Origin: Nannochloropsis oceanica
Lineage: Eukaryota > Sar > Eustigmatophyceae > Eustigmatales > Monodopsidaceae
Length of the DNA stretch: 64,000 nt
NCBI GenBank assembly: GCA_004519485.1
Contig: CP038130.1
Coordinates: forward strand, 434,001 to 498,000
Direction: 5' to 3'
Of the stretch, positions 1 to 10,473 are shown one piece after another. The notes under the pieces are model-generated. The model had not been told where the DNA came from, ran no database searches, and worked only from the letters and a program-made list of their open reading frames with translations. Position 1 is the stretch's first letter. Each line of letters starts with the position of its first letter. The translations under genes and the position numbers were made by a program.

Positions 1-859
1 TGCAACGGTAGACTTTGCTCGTAGTCCCAATGCCTATTATGTCTGCGAGGATGAACGGAGGGGATGGAGGAAGGGAGGGAGGGAGAAAATTGGTCGATCC
101 AGCACCTCGCGACCAGAAGAGCCACATTCTCTCCCTCCTTCTTCCCTGCACTCCCTCTCGCGAGCAATCCCTCCCTTCCAACGTACCTTTCAAATCATAA
201 AACTGAGCCAGCTCCGTGGGAATCTCCTCCCGTCGGAAATCCTGCAAAATTCCCTCACTATACGAATTATCCTTCGCCCTAAGCACCTTGGTATGAGCGG
301 GGCGGGCGGTGGTGGACGAAGGAGAGGTGGAAGACAAGGTGGAGGCGGAGGAATGGCCATTCCCGGCCCCTGAAGGCCCGTCGCCGTTGCGGTGGTGGTA
401 GTGCTGCTGCTGCTGGCGGCGACAGGAGGTAGGCATTTCGAGCTGCGTGTTCGGGTAGGGTGGCGAGTGGTAGAGAAAACGTAAATCGATGTCAAATAAA
501 TCGTTAAGGGGATACACGAAATCACGCTGAATGCGTGCGAAGGCAACAATCCGCCCGTGTTTTTTTTAGAAACGAAGAGAGACTCGAGCGACAGGAATCT
601 CGATCATGCCCAAGCGAGAGAAAGAAAGACAAGGAGGACATCACAGCGCGGACACACATACAGAGAACGTTCGATCCAAGATGTAATCTTATGATGTCAA
701 TTGGTGAACCCAGATGCAATCCTCCTCGACAGCCAAGCATAGCACACTCACCTTGTCCTCGTTCTCAAACAGCCTCATGGATTCTTCCTCCACCTCGTCA
801 AGAATCAGATGGCGCACACATTCCCGGAGCCGCGCAAGGCACGAACCCCAATGCGACAT
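1..859 (-). CDS. Protein kinase, 5' part (runs off the left edge)
   Basis: Three exons are visible: 752-859, 187-526 and 1-42 (minus strand). The joins are GACAAG|gtgagt to cattcag|CG and GAAAG|gtacgt to ctcgcag|AC, and all phases agree. The last exon reads DIIGIGTTSKVYRC, the glycine-rich ATP-binding loop (subdomain I) of a eukaryotic protein kinase, so the catalytic domain starts about residue 150 and continues outside the window. The N-terminal part (RDFVYPLNDLFDIDLRF, then a Gln/His/Ser-rich linker) is not a domain I recognise. The start ATG at 859 (MSHWGS) is the first in frame; an extra upstream exon is possible. Substrate and subfamily cannot be told from what is present. Confidence 0.72.
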
Positions 860-2710
860 TGCTATAAGGCTTGCTAATTGGCTGCGTCTGCTGGTCTTAT
901 CCTCCTGAGCCCGGGGATTCACTATGGCGTTTTGTTGATGTGATTTGACGCCACCAAGCTACTTTTTCCCTGGGCACCCTTGGCAGTCGCTTGGCCTTAC
1001 CCTAGCGTGTGCTCTCACGTTACCTGTACCTTGAAAGCGGAGTGAGACGATGAGAGACAATGTATTTAGGCACAACAGTGCCGTTGGGGGGCACACGCAT
1101 ACAAGGAGGCACGGGGAGGGGACAATGAAGTAAACGAGACGTTCTGGGCCGATCGACGAGTGTCATCGGCAAATGCTTTCGACAGCTCTTGTGTTCCGAC
1201 GTCCAATCAGTGCACCGACGCTCCCCCCCCGCCAATGGAGCATCATTGTGCGTCGATTGTCGAGCCAGCTCACCACAGGGCTGAGGGAACGTTCCAACAG
1301 GTGCAAGTGTGGCAAACAAAAATAAAGGTCAACTGGAGATGCTTGCTTGTTCTTCGAGTCACGACGCTGAGACAACACCTCGGGACATCTTCGACATCTA
1401 GTGGTCTTCCATCAAATGCACGATTTTCCGTGGCAAAAACGCCGCGGCGCAGAGGCATGACAAGGAAAACAGGGGCAGGCGGCGTCTGTTTCTACCCCGA
1501 TTCCAGCTTTCGGGTTTGAGATCGGAGGGCAAATCTTGGGGGAGATGGGGGTTTTTAATGGGGTTTTTATAGTTTAGTTCTTTTGTATCAGTTTCCACAT
1601 AACTCCATCGTTGGCCCGAAGTGAATTTGGGGGAAGCCACCAATCTCTGCTCAGGCTCGAGCGCCACCATCGGTTTGAGCTTACAAGCACAGAGACATTC
1701 CCCCGGGATGGATGGGTGGGGCCGCGCCGTTGCCTACTGTCGTGAGGACTGTACTCGCAGCGTGCGCGTCAGGCAAGCTCCTAAGGTTCGGTGCGTGTGG
1801 CCATATAATAATTGACGACATCTGAAAACGATTAAGTTCTCGATGCTGATAAAAGTTGAATAATTGCCTTAGCATTGACAGGGTCGACTGTGGTCCGCCT
1901 GAGGGTGGCGTTTTGGCGCGAAGACAATTAGTTCCCCGCCGCTCGGCAGCAAAATGAAGTTTAAAACCTTTGATTTTTCAGTAATATGATTCATCTACCA
2001 GAAATGATTAATCAGATAGTACCTTTCGTATAATTGTAGATGTAAATGGTACAAATGGTTTCGAACAAAAAGCCAAGGAAGCAATCGTCATACGAAAACT
2101 CGAATTCGGCATTTCCTTTCTCTTAAAAACAAAGAAAAGAATGGGACAGAATGCAGAATATTGTATTGCTATCGCTATAGTGTGCTGAAGTAGGAGCGAA
2201 AACGTGGAACAGGCAGGATAAACGCGGACAAAAAGCCATCAAACTCGCTCGGTCCTTTGCCTCTAGCTGCTGACCCCTTCGGTGCTTGTTGCTCTCAGTT
2301 TATAAGGATAGCTTCCCATATCCTACCACTAACTAGTAGAAGTGGGTTTCATGTTGATGACAAAAGGAGATATTGATGACGCCATGCAAAAGTGCTGTGG
2401 AAAAGGATAGGAGAATGGTCCAGCGGAGGGAGGCTTGGTTTGTTTTTTTTTTTTTTTTTTTTGACAAGCCATCTAGTTCTTTTTGAGCGTTCCTACATAC
2501 CTCTAGAACTATCGCATGCAACCTGACGTCCTCGAGGACTTGCATACGAGGGGGAGCCTCCCAACAATAAATTGTTGTCATCCCTTATTTCCTTGTCCGA
2601 GATTTCTAGCGACTTTGACTGGTTTTATGACCTGGCAAAGTCCCCGGACGGCCCACACAGGGCCAGGAGGAGAAGGGGAAGGAGGATAAAAGAGGAGGTC
2701 AGCGGGAAGG
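860..2710. other. Intergenic, no supported gene
   Basis: No open frame here has protein-like composition or a recognisable motif. The part from about 1,850 to 2,330 is distinctly AT-rich. A run of 18-20 T lies at 2,443-2,462; on the minus strand it is a poly(A) tract about 250 bases past the stop of the Fanzor-like frame. Confidence 0.6.
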
Positions 2711-2935
2711 CTACACATAGAGTGTCCGCATGTCCTGCCGCGGCTGACCAAACCGAAGATCATGGGGACGAGCCTCCCCACGGACCATACTCCTGCACAC
2801 CCGTAGGATATTACGTGCCCCATTGCCGTCCCGAGACACGAACTGTTCACAGGTGTCACACCAATACAGTCCTCGGATGGCCCGCCCATGACCTCCTCCT
2901 CTGCCTCGTCCTCGTCCTCCTCCGCCTCGGCCTCG
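2711..2935 (-). pseudogene. Fanzor/TnpB-like nuclease, C-terminal zinc-finger and RuvC-III fragment
   Basis: The minus frame ending at the TAG at 2711-2713 reads GLYWCDTCEQFVSRDGNGAR then NIL. This matches the second half of the OrfB zinc ribbon (CxxC) followed directly by the RuvC-III catalytic motif RDxNxARNI that closes TnpB and its eukaryotic relative Fanzor. These are RNA-guided nucleases carried by transposable elements. About 32 further residues follow before the stop, as in Fanzor tails. Upstream the frame runs into Gly/Arg-rich low-complexity sequence from a GGA-type repeat; no first CxxC, RuvC-I or RuvC-II motif is joined to it. I read it as an isolated fragment. The motif match is strong; completeness and activity are unsupported. 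Confidence 0.66.
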
Positions 2936-3110
2936 TTCTCCTCCGCCTCTTTCTCCTCTAATTCCACCCCCTCCTCCTCCGCCTCCTCCGCCTCCGCCTC
3001 CTCCTCCGCCTCCTCCGCCTCCGCCTCCTCCTCCTCCTCCCCCGCCTCCTCCTCCTCCTCCTCCTCCCCCGCCTCCTCCTCCTCCTCCTCCTCCTCCTCC
3101 TTCGCTACTG
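2888..3110. repeat. TCC/GCC-type trinucleotide microsatellite
   Basis: About 220 bases of imperfect (TCC)n and (GCCTCC)n on the plus strand. All three frames of either strand are open (poly-Ser, poly-Glu, poly-Gly), so open frames here mean nothing by themselves. It abuts the Fanzor-like fragment. Confidence 0.9.
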
Positions 3111-3479
3111 ATTAATTGGGATGGTATGGTAGGGAGTTGGTGGGGCGTTGACGGCCTTATCGCGTGTTACAAGGGCATGGCACCAAAAACAGAATATCTC
3201 GTGAAGTAAAACGATTTGCCTTGCGAGACGGCCACCACCGTGCGCAGCAAGACGAGAGGAACCCAAAAACAAGGTTTTCACATTGATCGATGTAACTAAA
3301 AGGGTAAATAATCCTAATCTAATCATTCTTCAGGCAAGTAGACGAAGGGAATGGGGGAGGTAATGAGGCTGGAGATGGAAAAGGTGATAGCAACTCTGTC
3401 TTTGCCCGCCCATAAAAGTGGAGGGACAGAGGTTAAGGCAGAAGAGGAGAAAGGGACGGAAGTGGGAAGGTAGGATGCG

Positions 3480-4206
3480 ACGGGAAGGCCAGCGAATGGG
3501 TCAACAATACTATTTGAGCGCCTGGAGCTGCTGGCCCATTGGACTGATGCCTTAAGGGCGAGAGTATGTCGACCTCTATATTTGCGGGAGCTTTCCAAGC
3601 ATATTATCCAAAAACGCCTTACATCTCCCTTTCTCCCACCTTATCTTCACACCTGCTTCTCCCCGTTCCTTCTCGCTCGTCGAATGTAAGTTGACAGTTT
3701 GATAGACAGTCCATCCGTTCGAGGTCCAGGCACTCACTCATTCCTCCCTTCCTCCCTCCCTCCCTTCTTTTGTCCATTCCTCCCTCCCTCCTTGTTTCCA
3801 AATGTACCCCCGACCCAGCCAGTGTGAAGTCTCTACGGATGCGCCTTTTACTTCAACATCAGGCCACGCGAGCGCTGCACGACAACAAGAATGACAGTTC
3901 TGCCCTCCTCAAGTGTGCTCTTATCAATAGGATTCTTCATCTCTTTCGACCTTCCTTCCTCACTTCATCAGCTCCATTTCTCTTCCTCCTCCTTCCCATT
4001 CCCCCCTTCGTCTCCTTCTCCTCCTCCTCTCCTCCTCCCCACGTGCCCGTCTTTATGCGGACCGCTGGTACCTTGGGATAGAAGAGGCAGGGCAGGTACA
4101 TCACGGCAGGTTTGCGGGTGCCGTAAAACGCGTCGTAGCAGATCTTGTCAGCCCCATTTAGGATGTATAGGGACCGGCCAGAAAGTGGCTTGGCAGCGGC
4201 CATCAT
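3480..4206 (-). pseudogene. Alpha/beta-hydrolase-fold gene, probably eroded
   Basis: The first exon, 4072-4206, starts at ATG 4206 and encodes an alpha/beta-hydrolase opening with PAVMYLPCLFYPK, the usual strand-plus-turn before the oxyanion region. A 23-nt exon (3852-3874, RSRGLML) and a segment near 3,650-3,750 with LTFDEREGTGRS, resembling the FDYRGxGxS element, continue the fold. A segment at 3480-3575 reads QIVLLTHSLAF where the nucleophile elbow GxSxG is expected; Ser is kept but both Gly are replaced. The last junction does not hold phase with simple GT-AG joins and no C-terminal His region was found, so the gene looks truncated or decayed. Substrate unknown. The exons run antisense to the region just upstream of the PQ-loop gene. 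Confidence 0.42.
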
Positions 4207-4452
4207 CTATAGAGAAATGAAGGGGAAAGGGAAAGAAGGGAGGGAAGGAGGAAATGAGATGCTTTCGAAAGCAAACTGGCATGTGCCCCTCTCCACGCTC
4301 CCCAGTTCCATAGCCCCGACGCTACCATCCAAACCAACCACCACTTCTCATACCTTAACTTCCTCCCTTGTCATCCACGGCAACTCGACGAGGCTTCACA
4401 TCGCTGCTCTGCGACTACGTGCGTACCCCTTGACCACCCTCGGACATGACAG

Positions 4453-5644
4453 TGCTTAAGTGTGCTCTTATGGCATGCCTCCGCGGTCTTGATAATCCCC
4501 TATTTACTGTACTTAGGCGAGAGGTTGCCCCTGTTATTGCAATGGGCAGTCTTTGCCTACGCCAGTGTATTGTTGGAACTTCAATTTTACATGTTTCGGA
4601 AGGGGAAGGGAGGGGAGGAGGGAGGGGAGGAACAAGGGATGGCAGTAGAAGAGCTCGAAGCTGTTGTAGTCAAAGAGGAGGGCGATAAGTGGGAAGAAAG
4701 GATGGATCCACAAGTCAGAACACTGAAAACTCATGCCACCAGCGCCCCCTCCCCCTCGTCCTCCCCCTCCTCCCCTCCCGCACCACCAACATCATCCCCA
4801 ACCCCCTTTCTCCACCCCTCCTCCTGGGCCTCGCCCTGCTCCTCCTCACTGTTGGCAGCGTCATCGCCTTGCTCTCCCTCTTCAATGCCGTCCGATCCAG
4901 CACAAGTGGCACTGTTTTCATCAAGGTTGTCGGGAGCGAGATCGCATCCCTCCTGCTCGCCGTGGGGTTCCGACGTCAACTGGTCCTCATGTGCAAGACA
5001 CGCAGCAGCCAAGGACTCTCCCTCGGTCTCCCCCTCCTTGATGTGACAGGGTCTTCCCTCTCCATCCTTGTCCTCTGCATTGAGGCGAAGGAGGAAGGGG
5101 ACGACGTGAATGTGGGAGGCGTGGTCCCGTATGCGATTATTGTGGGGTTTCAGGTAGGGCAGGAGGAAGGGAGAGAGGGATGAAGGGAGGGAGGGAGGGA
5201 AGGTGCATGGGCTTGTCCCTGTAGGATCAGCCTGGCTCCTCGCTGTTGATCCTGATGCTATATTTGGAGATGAGAGAGGAAGAGGACGATGTAGCTGTAG
5301 ATATGAGAAGAGATACACACCAGGTGGTCATAATGAGGTGTCAGATAAAAGAGGGAGGGAGGGAAAGAGGGAGGGCAGATTTCACTGAATATGTTCTCGT
5401 CTTCTCCTCGTTCTTAAGCTCTTTCTTTCTTTGTCTGCGCATGGGACGCATGTCTGACCCCCTTCTCCTCCCCTCCTCCTTCCCTCCTTCTCTCTCCCAG
5501 GTCCTGGTCATTGTCATCGCCTTGGTCATCTTTCCTGATCCCAATCGTTTCACAAGTAACGGATTGAGGGAAGGCAGCTTGCAAGAGTTTTTGCATTTTA
5601 TCCTGCAGATCACGTGCATGCAAAACCCTTACACAACTCTATGA
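4453..5644 (+). CDS. PQ-loop (cystinosin-like) membrane protein, 5' end uncertain
   Basis: Exon sequence up to 5153 encodes KTRSSQGLSLGLPLLDVTGS, the PQ-loop signature of cystinosin and SWEET-like carriers (Lys-Ser-Ser/Thr-x-Gly-x-Ser, then LLDxTGSxLS); the Pro-Gln pair itself is Arg-Gln here. Further exons are 5225-5323 (CAG|gtaggg to ctgtag|GA), repeating a GSSLLILML helix, and 5501-5644, with a hydrophobic helix and DPNRF, like the DPTKF before the last helix of cystinosin. Before this, a frame from 4453 holds two hydrophobic helices but shifts frame somewhere between 4600 and 4740, so an intron or sequence error is missing from my model. Such proteins export amino acids or sugars from lysosomes or vacuoles; the substrate here is not deducible. 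Confidence 0.5.
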
Positions 5645-5719
5645 CTCACATATAGGCTGACGTGCTAGAGGACGTCGACCGCACTCGAAACAAGTCAAGC
5701 TCAGTACCAGAAAAGCAAA

Positions 5720-7207
5720 ATGAGTGGCGCCGAAGGATCATCATCACTAGGACCCGACGTCTGGAAGGACCTGCTGAACTGGTACGTCTACATAGAGACG
5801 TGCTGAACGTGGGCGGGATAAATGTGCGAGAAGATGCATTAAAAACTCTAACCCTTCTCACTTGGTTCCGCCTCCCACCCCATCATAATTAGGACGCTCA
5901 AACAGCAAGAAGAAGCATCTGCCGCAGACCCCACTACCATCCCAGCAGCCGTCGGGCCTATTTCACACGAAAAAAAGCAATGGCTAGAGCAGGTGATGGA
6001 GGGGACGTTTGTGGACATGGCCACACGCTTGCAAGGGCTGCTGGATGCTTTGGATAAGCTGCCGGACGAAAACGAAGCTGGTAAGGAAAGTGACATTACG
6101 CGGACAACGACGCCTTCTCCTGCTGCTGCTGTCGAGCAAGAAGGGCTGACCTCGACAGAGCGCGCCGAGGCGTTGTGGGAGGAAGTACAAGAGCACGTGG
6201 AAAATCTCGATTACGCCTTGATGTTTTGCCAGGCGGGTGGCTTGCCTACTCTCTTCCGATTCTTGCTGCAAGCCGCAGCGGCGGCGGAGGACAAGGAAGC
6301 AGAGGCAAGGGCGGTCCCAGCGTTGGCGGTATTGGCGACGTTGACGCAGAATAATTTGCCCGTGCAGGAGCTTGTGCTTCAATTTCCGTTCGGGGAGGTG
6401 GAAGACAAGGATAAGAAGAGAAGCATCAGCAGCAATACCGGCAGCAGTGTGAGGGGTGTGATGCCTTTGCTGGCCAGTTTCCTGATAAAGGGAGCGGATG
6501 ACAGCAGCAGCAGCAGTGAACTTAACATTAGAAGGAGCAGTCGCTTTCAAGCCAAAGCCCTGCAGGCTATTTCTTGCATTATCCGCGGCCACAGAGTAGC
6601 CGAAGCTGACTTCGTCCAGCACTTCGCTCTCCGTGTTTTTATTGCTGCCTTGCAACCGAGCCAAGACGCACGTGTGCATGGCAAGGCACTTTTCTTTCTT
6701 CAGGCCTTGCTAGGGGCGGACGATGCGACACGAGAGAGAGGAGAGGAGCTTGCGTCTTTGCTACCGTTGGTGGTTCCTTGTCTGTTGGTGGAGGAAGATG
6801 AAGGGTTGCGACATACCGCGGCGTGCGTGGTCTCAGAGATGACGAATTTATTGGGGGGACCGACGGTGGTATTTGGGAGGGAGGGTGGAGAAGCGTTGAG
6901 GGAGGCAATGTTGAAAAGAAGGGATGTGATCGAGAAGTTGGAAGGGGTAGAGAGGGAGGAGGCGGAGGACGAGATGAGGTTCTGGGAAGTTTTGGCGGGA
7001 GGAGGGGAGGGAAGGGTATTTTCGAGGGATGGAGAGAGGGCTGGGTCAGGAGGAGGAGGAGGAGGAGGAGGAGCAGCAGCAGCAGCAGCGGTAGAAGAAG
7101 GAGAGGCTGAGGACGTGGAGGGTGACGGTGGTCAGGCCGCAGCAGCAGCGCCGGTCTTATTGCTGGCCCCGCCGCATTATTTGAGTGGGGCGAGCAATGC
7201 GCCGTAG
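5720..7207 (+). CDS. FES1: HspBP1/Fes1-type Hsp70 nucleotide exchange factor
   Basis: Two exons, 5720-5781 and 5893-7207, join as AACTG|gtacgt to aattag|G and give 458 residues. The N-terminus has the Fes1 module (WKDLLNWTLKQQE, then ISHEKKQWLEQVMEGTF). Next come armadillo-like helices over roughly residues 60-350 (DYALMFCQAGGLPTLFRFLL, ALFFLQALLG, LRHTAACVVSEM). Family members bind the Hsp70 nucleotide-binding domain and release ADP in the cytosol. The last 90 residues are Glu/Gly/Ala-rich low complexity with a GGA/GCA repeat and are longer than in animal HspBP1. The start is the first ATG upstream of the conserved WKDLL and lies only 75 bases past the stop of the PQ-loop gene. Confidence 0.88.
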
Positions 7208-7772
7208 AGCACCAGATGAAGACAAATAAATAGCGTTAAAATTTCATTGAACGACATTCCAAAAAATAATCAAAGGGAAAAAGCATCTTGTGGCTGGCGC
7301 AAGGGATCCCTCTAGCCCTCCGTCTATCAAATATTGACGCTCGTCCCTCTCCTTTTACTCTCATCTTGTCATTATTCACTCTCAATAATCATGTGCTCTG
7401 GTTTGCTCTCTCTCCCTCTATTCCTCTCGCAAGAGCGGCTTACGCCCCGCCAAAGAGTCGCTTTGTGATAACACAAAACGAAATATTTACCATATTGACT
7501 TTCCCTTCCCAAACGTACACACATAACACACATATATACATGCATACACTTATGTATATCATCGAGACCGAACCACAGGACATCCAATGACAATTTCTAT
7601 TTCCATTTGTCTCTCTAACCCTCCATCCACACTCACCTTGGCAAATGCCAGAGCACCGCAAGTCCCCTTCCGTCCACGATCTTCGACACCACAATGTCCT
7701 CCCCTCCATCACTACATCGTCCACCACCTTTTCCTTTCCCCTGCATGACTTGCTGCTGCTGCTACTTCTCCT
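7208..7772. other. Convergent 3' intergenic region
   Basis: AT-rich sequence between the stop of the Fes1 gene and the stop of the carboxypeptidase gene on the opposite strand. It should hold both 3' ends. No further gene seen. Confidence 0.6.
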
Positions 7773-10105
7773 TTACAACCGCCCCTCCAAAAAGTCCGTA
7801 AACAACTGTAATGCCTCGCGCGGCTTAAAACTCGGCACTGCGTGTCCAGCCCCATTGACCGTCGCATAAACCACCCCATTCTCATACTTTTTCTTCATCC
7901 CCGCCACGACCTGGGCTCCACCTGCCTTCCCCTCACTTTCTCCCTTCCTCCCTCCTTCCCTCACGGACCAAGGCGCCCACTCATCCGCAATAGTCCATCC
8001 CAACGTCTCAAGCCACAGTTCTGTCCCCTTCGACGAGCAAACCGCATCGTCCTCGCCAGAATACAACAACACCCTCAACGGCTCCCTCCTTCCCTCCGTC
8101 CTTCCTTCCACTAGACTATTAAAATCGAACAAAGACCAATCACTACGCTCAAACGTTTCCAGAATCAAAGAAGAGCAGTCTTCCCAGGTGACCCACTTAT
8201 TCGCGTGGATAGCCCCCTTGACATCCAACCGATTCAAATACGTAGCACCGTACAACGCCTGGCAGCTCTCATAGGGTAAAGGAGGCGATGTAGGCAAAGA
8301 GGGAAGGACGGAGCGACGGGTAGGGGAACGGAGATGGCGATGATGATGAGGGCCGTGTGCTGTGCTACGATTGCCTGCAGGTATGCTTGCTGGCGCTGGT
8401 GCTGGTATTGGTGCTGCTGGTGCTGGTGCTGGTGCTGGTGCTGTTGCTGCTACTACTCCAGAGTTGCTCTGCTCCATTTCAAATAACTCCGCCCAGTACT
8501 CGTCATTCCCCAGTAAATTAAACCTTCCTCCCCCCATCCCTCCCTCCACTCCTCTCTTCGTCTTATCCCCGGTTAGCGCAGTCGTATTTTTACTCCTCTG
8601 TTCAATGCTACTTCTCGTGCTGCTACTGCGATTTCTGCTGCTGATACTCGTCACTTCTTCCCCTGCGGCCAGCAAAGGACAGGGAGGGTAACCCATGCTG
8701 TACACGTCATATTCACTCACTGCCTCGAGCACCTCCCTCTGTACTTCCACGCAGGCGGTGGACCCCAGGTGGGGGACTGTCGGCGTGCTTGCACACAGGG
8801 CAGTCCATCGCTCATAGAGGTAGGGCGGGAGAAGATGCCGAGAGTGAAGGGTGTCGACTTGGCCGATGAGTTGGAGCACGGGATCCGTGGAGGGGTTGCC
8901 AACCAGGAAGCCGCGCAGGTTGAGGCTTTGATGAGGAGCAAGGGAAGGAGGAAGGGCCGCGGTTTCCTCTGCTGTTGCTGTTGCTGATGGTGCAGCTGCA
9001 GCGGATGCCTGTATCTCTTGGTTTTTGTCCAGGATGAAACGGGCGAGGAATGGGAGATAATGCCCGCCATACGACTCCCCAGACAAGTACAAGTCACGAT
9101 GACGCATGTGCGGATAACGATTCAGAAACATTAAAATCACCAGGTAGTTGTCCAGAGCGGCTTGGTCATCCCCAAAGACGAGGTCCTCCGGGTTATCGGT
9201 GTAGCTGAAACCGACCGTTACCGGCTGCTCGACGAAGAGCATGTTGGCAACCTTGTTCCAGCTGTAAGGGTTGAGATGCACGGCCTTGCCGTCGGCAGTC
9301 GGACGGAAAGGCCCGTTTTCATTCATCAAGCCGAACAGCCCAGAACACCCGGGGCCGCCATTGGTCCAGAAGACGAGGGGTGCCTCGTCGGGCGTCTCCT
9401 CCGCCTCAACATACCAGTAGAAGATGTTTTTGGTATCAGTGATGGGAAGGTATCCGGAAAATTGACGGAAGTTAAGAGGCGTCGTGAGGCCGGGCAGGCC
9501 TAAAATTATTTCGTCAGCGAGGGCTTCAGGCGTGTAACTGCCATCAAAAGGTGGTGGTGGTGGTTGTGGTGGTTGGGTGGACGTATTGTTGATAGTTGGC
9601 ACGAGCGAAGCTACTGGTACTGGTTGTGGCGGAGTTAGGCCCTCGGCAGCGGGAGCGGGTGCAATGGCCATGGCCAGGGTTTCTTCTGGTGGAAAAATAT
9701 TTGGGGGAAGGCCATCACCAGCAGTGGCCTTCGCCCTCTTTTTTCTCGGTCCGGGTGGGGATGTACTTCCGTCAATTGTGGCGGGGCTAGAGGCTGAATG
9801 GCCGCGGAGGCTGCTGCTTGTCATTGCTTTTGGGTCTGTGTGTTGTGGTCAGGTCCGAGATGGAGGGCGAGGAGTGACAAGAGAAGAGGATCAGGCCTTC
9901 AGCAACAGCACCCACTCCCTTTACTCCGCTGTCCCCCCCTCCAGCTCCTCCGAAAGGTCTATGTACACGTACCTGCACCTTCCGATGAGGCAGAACAAAC
10001 TACAGCAAGCATACCGAGCCCCAGCACTGCTGCTGTCCAGTTGCCCGTCGTCCTGGGCGAGCCGCCTCCTCCGCCGCCTCTCCTCCGAAAACGATGCCGT
10101 CCCAT
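7773..10105 (-). CDS. Serine carboxypeptidase (peptidase family S10), secretory
   Basis: Exon 1 (9973-10105) encodes a basic N-terminus and a signal-type helix (AAVLGLGMLAVVCSASS). It joins GCAG|gtacgt to cacacag|AC, phase 1, into exon 2 (7773-9835), giving 731 residues. S10 hallmarks are present: NGGPGCSG near residue 203, catalytic Ser in GESYGGHY near 299, YSGEDDAVC with the Asp, and GAGHAVPSFKP with the His close to the end. These enzymes remove C-terminal residues from peptides in the vacuole or outside the cell. An insert rich in Ser, Arg and an Ala-Pro repeat (about residues 430-520) separates the cap from the last catalytic part and may be a processing loop, as in two-chain carboxypeptidases. 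Without exon 1 the large frame would lack a signal sequence. Confidence 0.88.
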
Positions 10106-10473
10106 ACGGTCCTGTGACAACACAGGGTTGTGATATGCATGGGTACGAAGGCAGTGATGGCATGAAAGCAAATGTAAGCTGTTTTGAAATTTCCAAGCGT
10201 GCATACCATCACAAGTTTAGTTGGCAATTTGGCAGCCGTCATCATCAGGATCAAGGCAGGATATTAACGAGTGTTGGATGCCACATTTCCCAGTCAGGAG
10301 CCCACCCCGCTACCCCGCCACCCACTCATCACCTCGGTCAACTCATTTCAAACCACAGGAAGCCCTTGCTCGGCTTTTCAAGCTCGACAAGGAACCCAAT
10401 AGGCTTTTCCCTCGACCCGCACATACAATCACTTCAACCGGCCAACCGCTGCCTCATCAGCAAGCAGCACACC
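10106..10473. promoter_or_regulatory. Divergent intergenic region (carboxypeptidase / SOUL gene)
   Basis: The 368 bases between two divergent start codons should contain both promoters and 5' leaders. I could not assign any specific element. Confidence 0.4.

Noticed and set aside
2888-3115. Plus-strand Ser-rich open frame
   Set aside because: Simple-repeat artefact of the TCC/GCC microsatellite.
3120-3326. Minus-strand CFWCHALVTRDKAVNA as a second Fanzor-like zinc finger
   Set aside because: CxxC and RD are present but spacing to the Asn-Ala differs from RDxNxARNI and no Asn-Ile follows; chance resemblance is likely.
9577-10473. Upstream in-frame extension of the SOUL-domain frame (about 300 codons)
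   Set aside because: It is the antisense of the carboxypeptidase N-terminus and signal exon; the plastid targeting peptide begins at ATG 10474.
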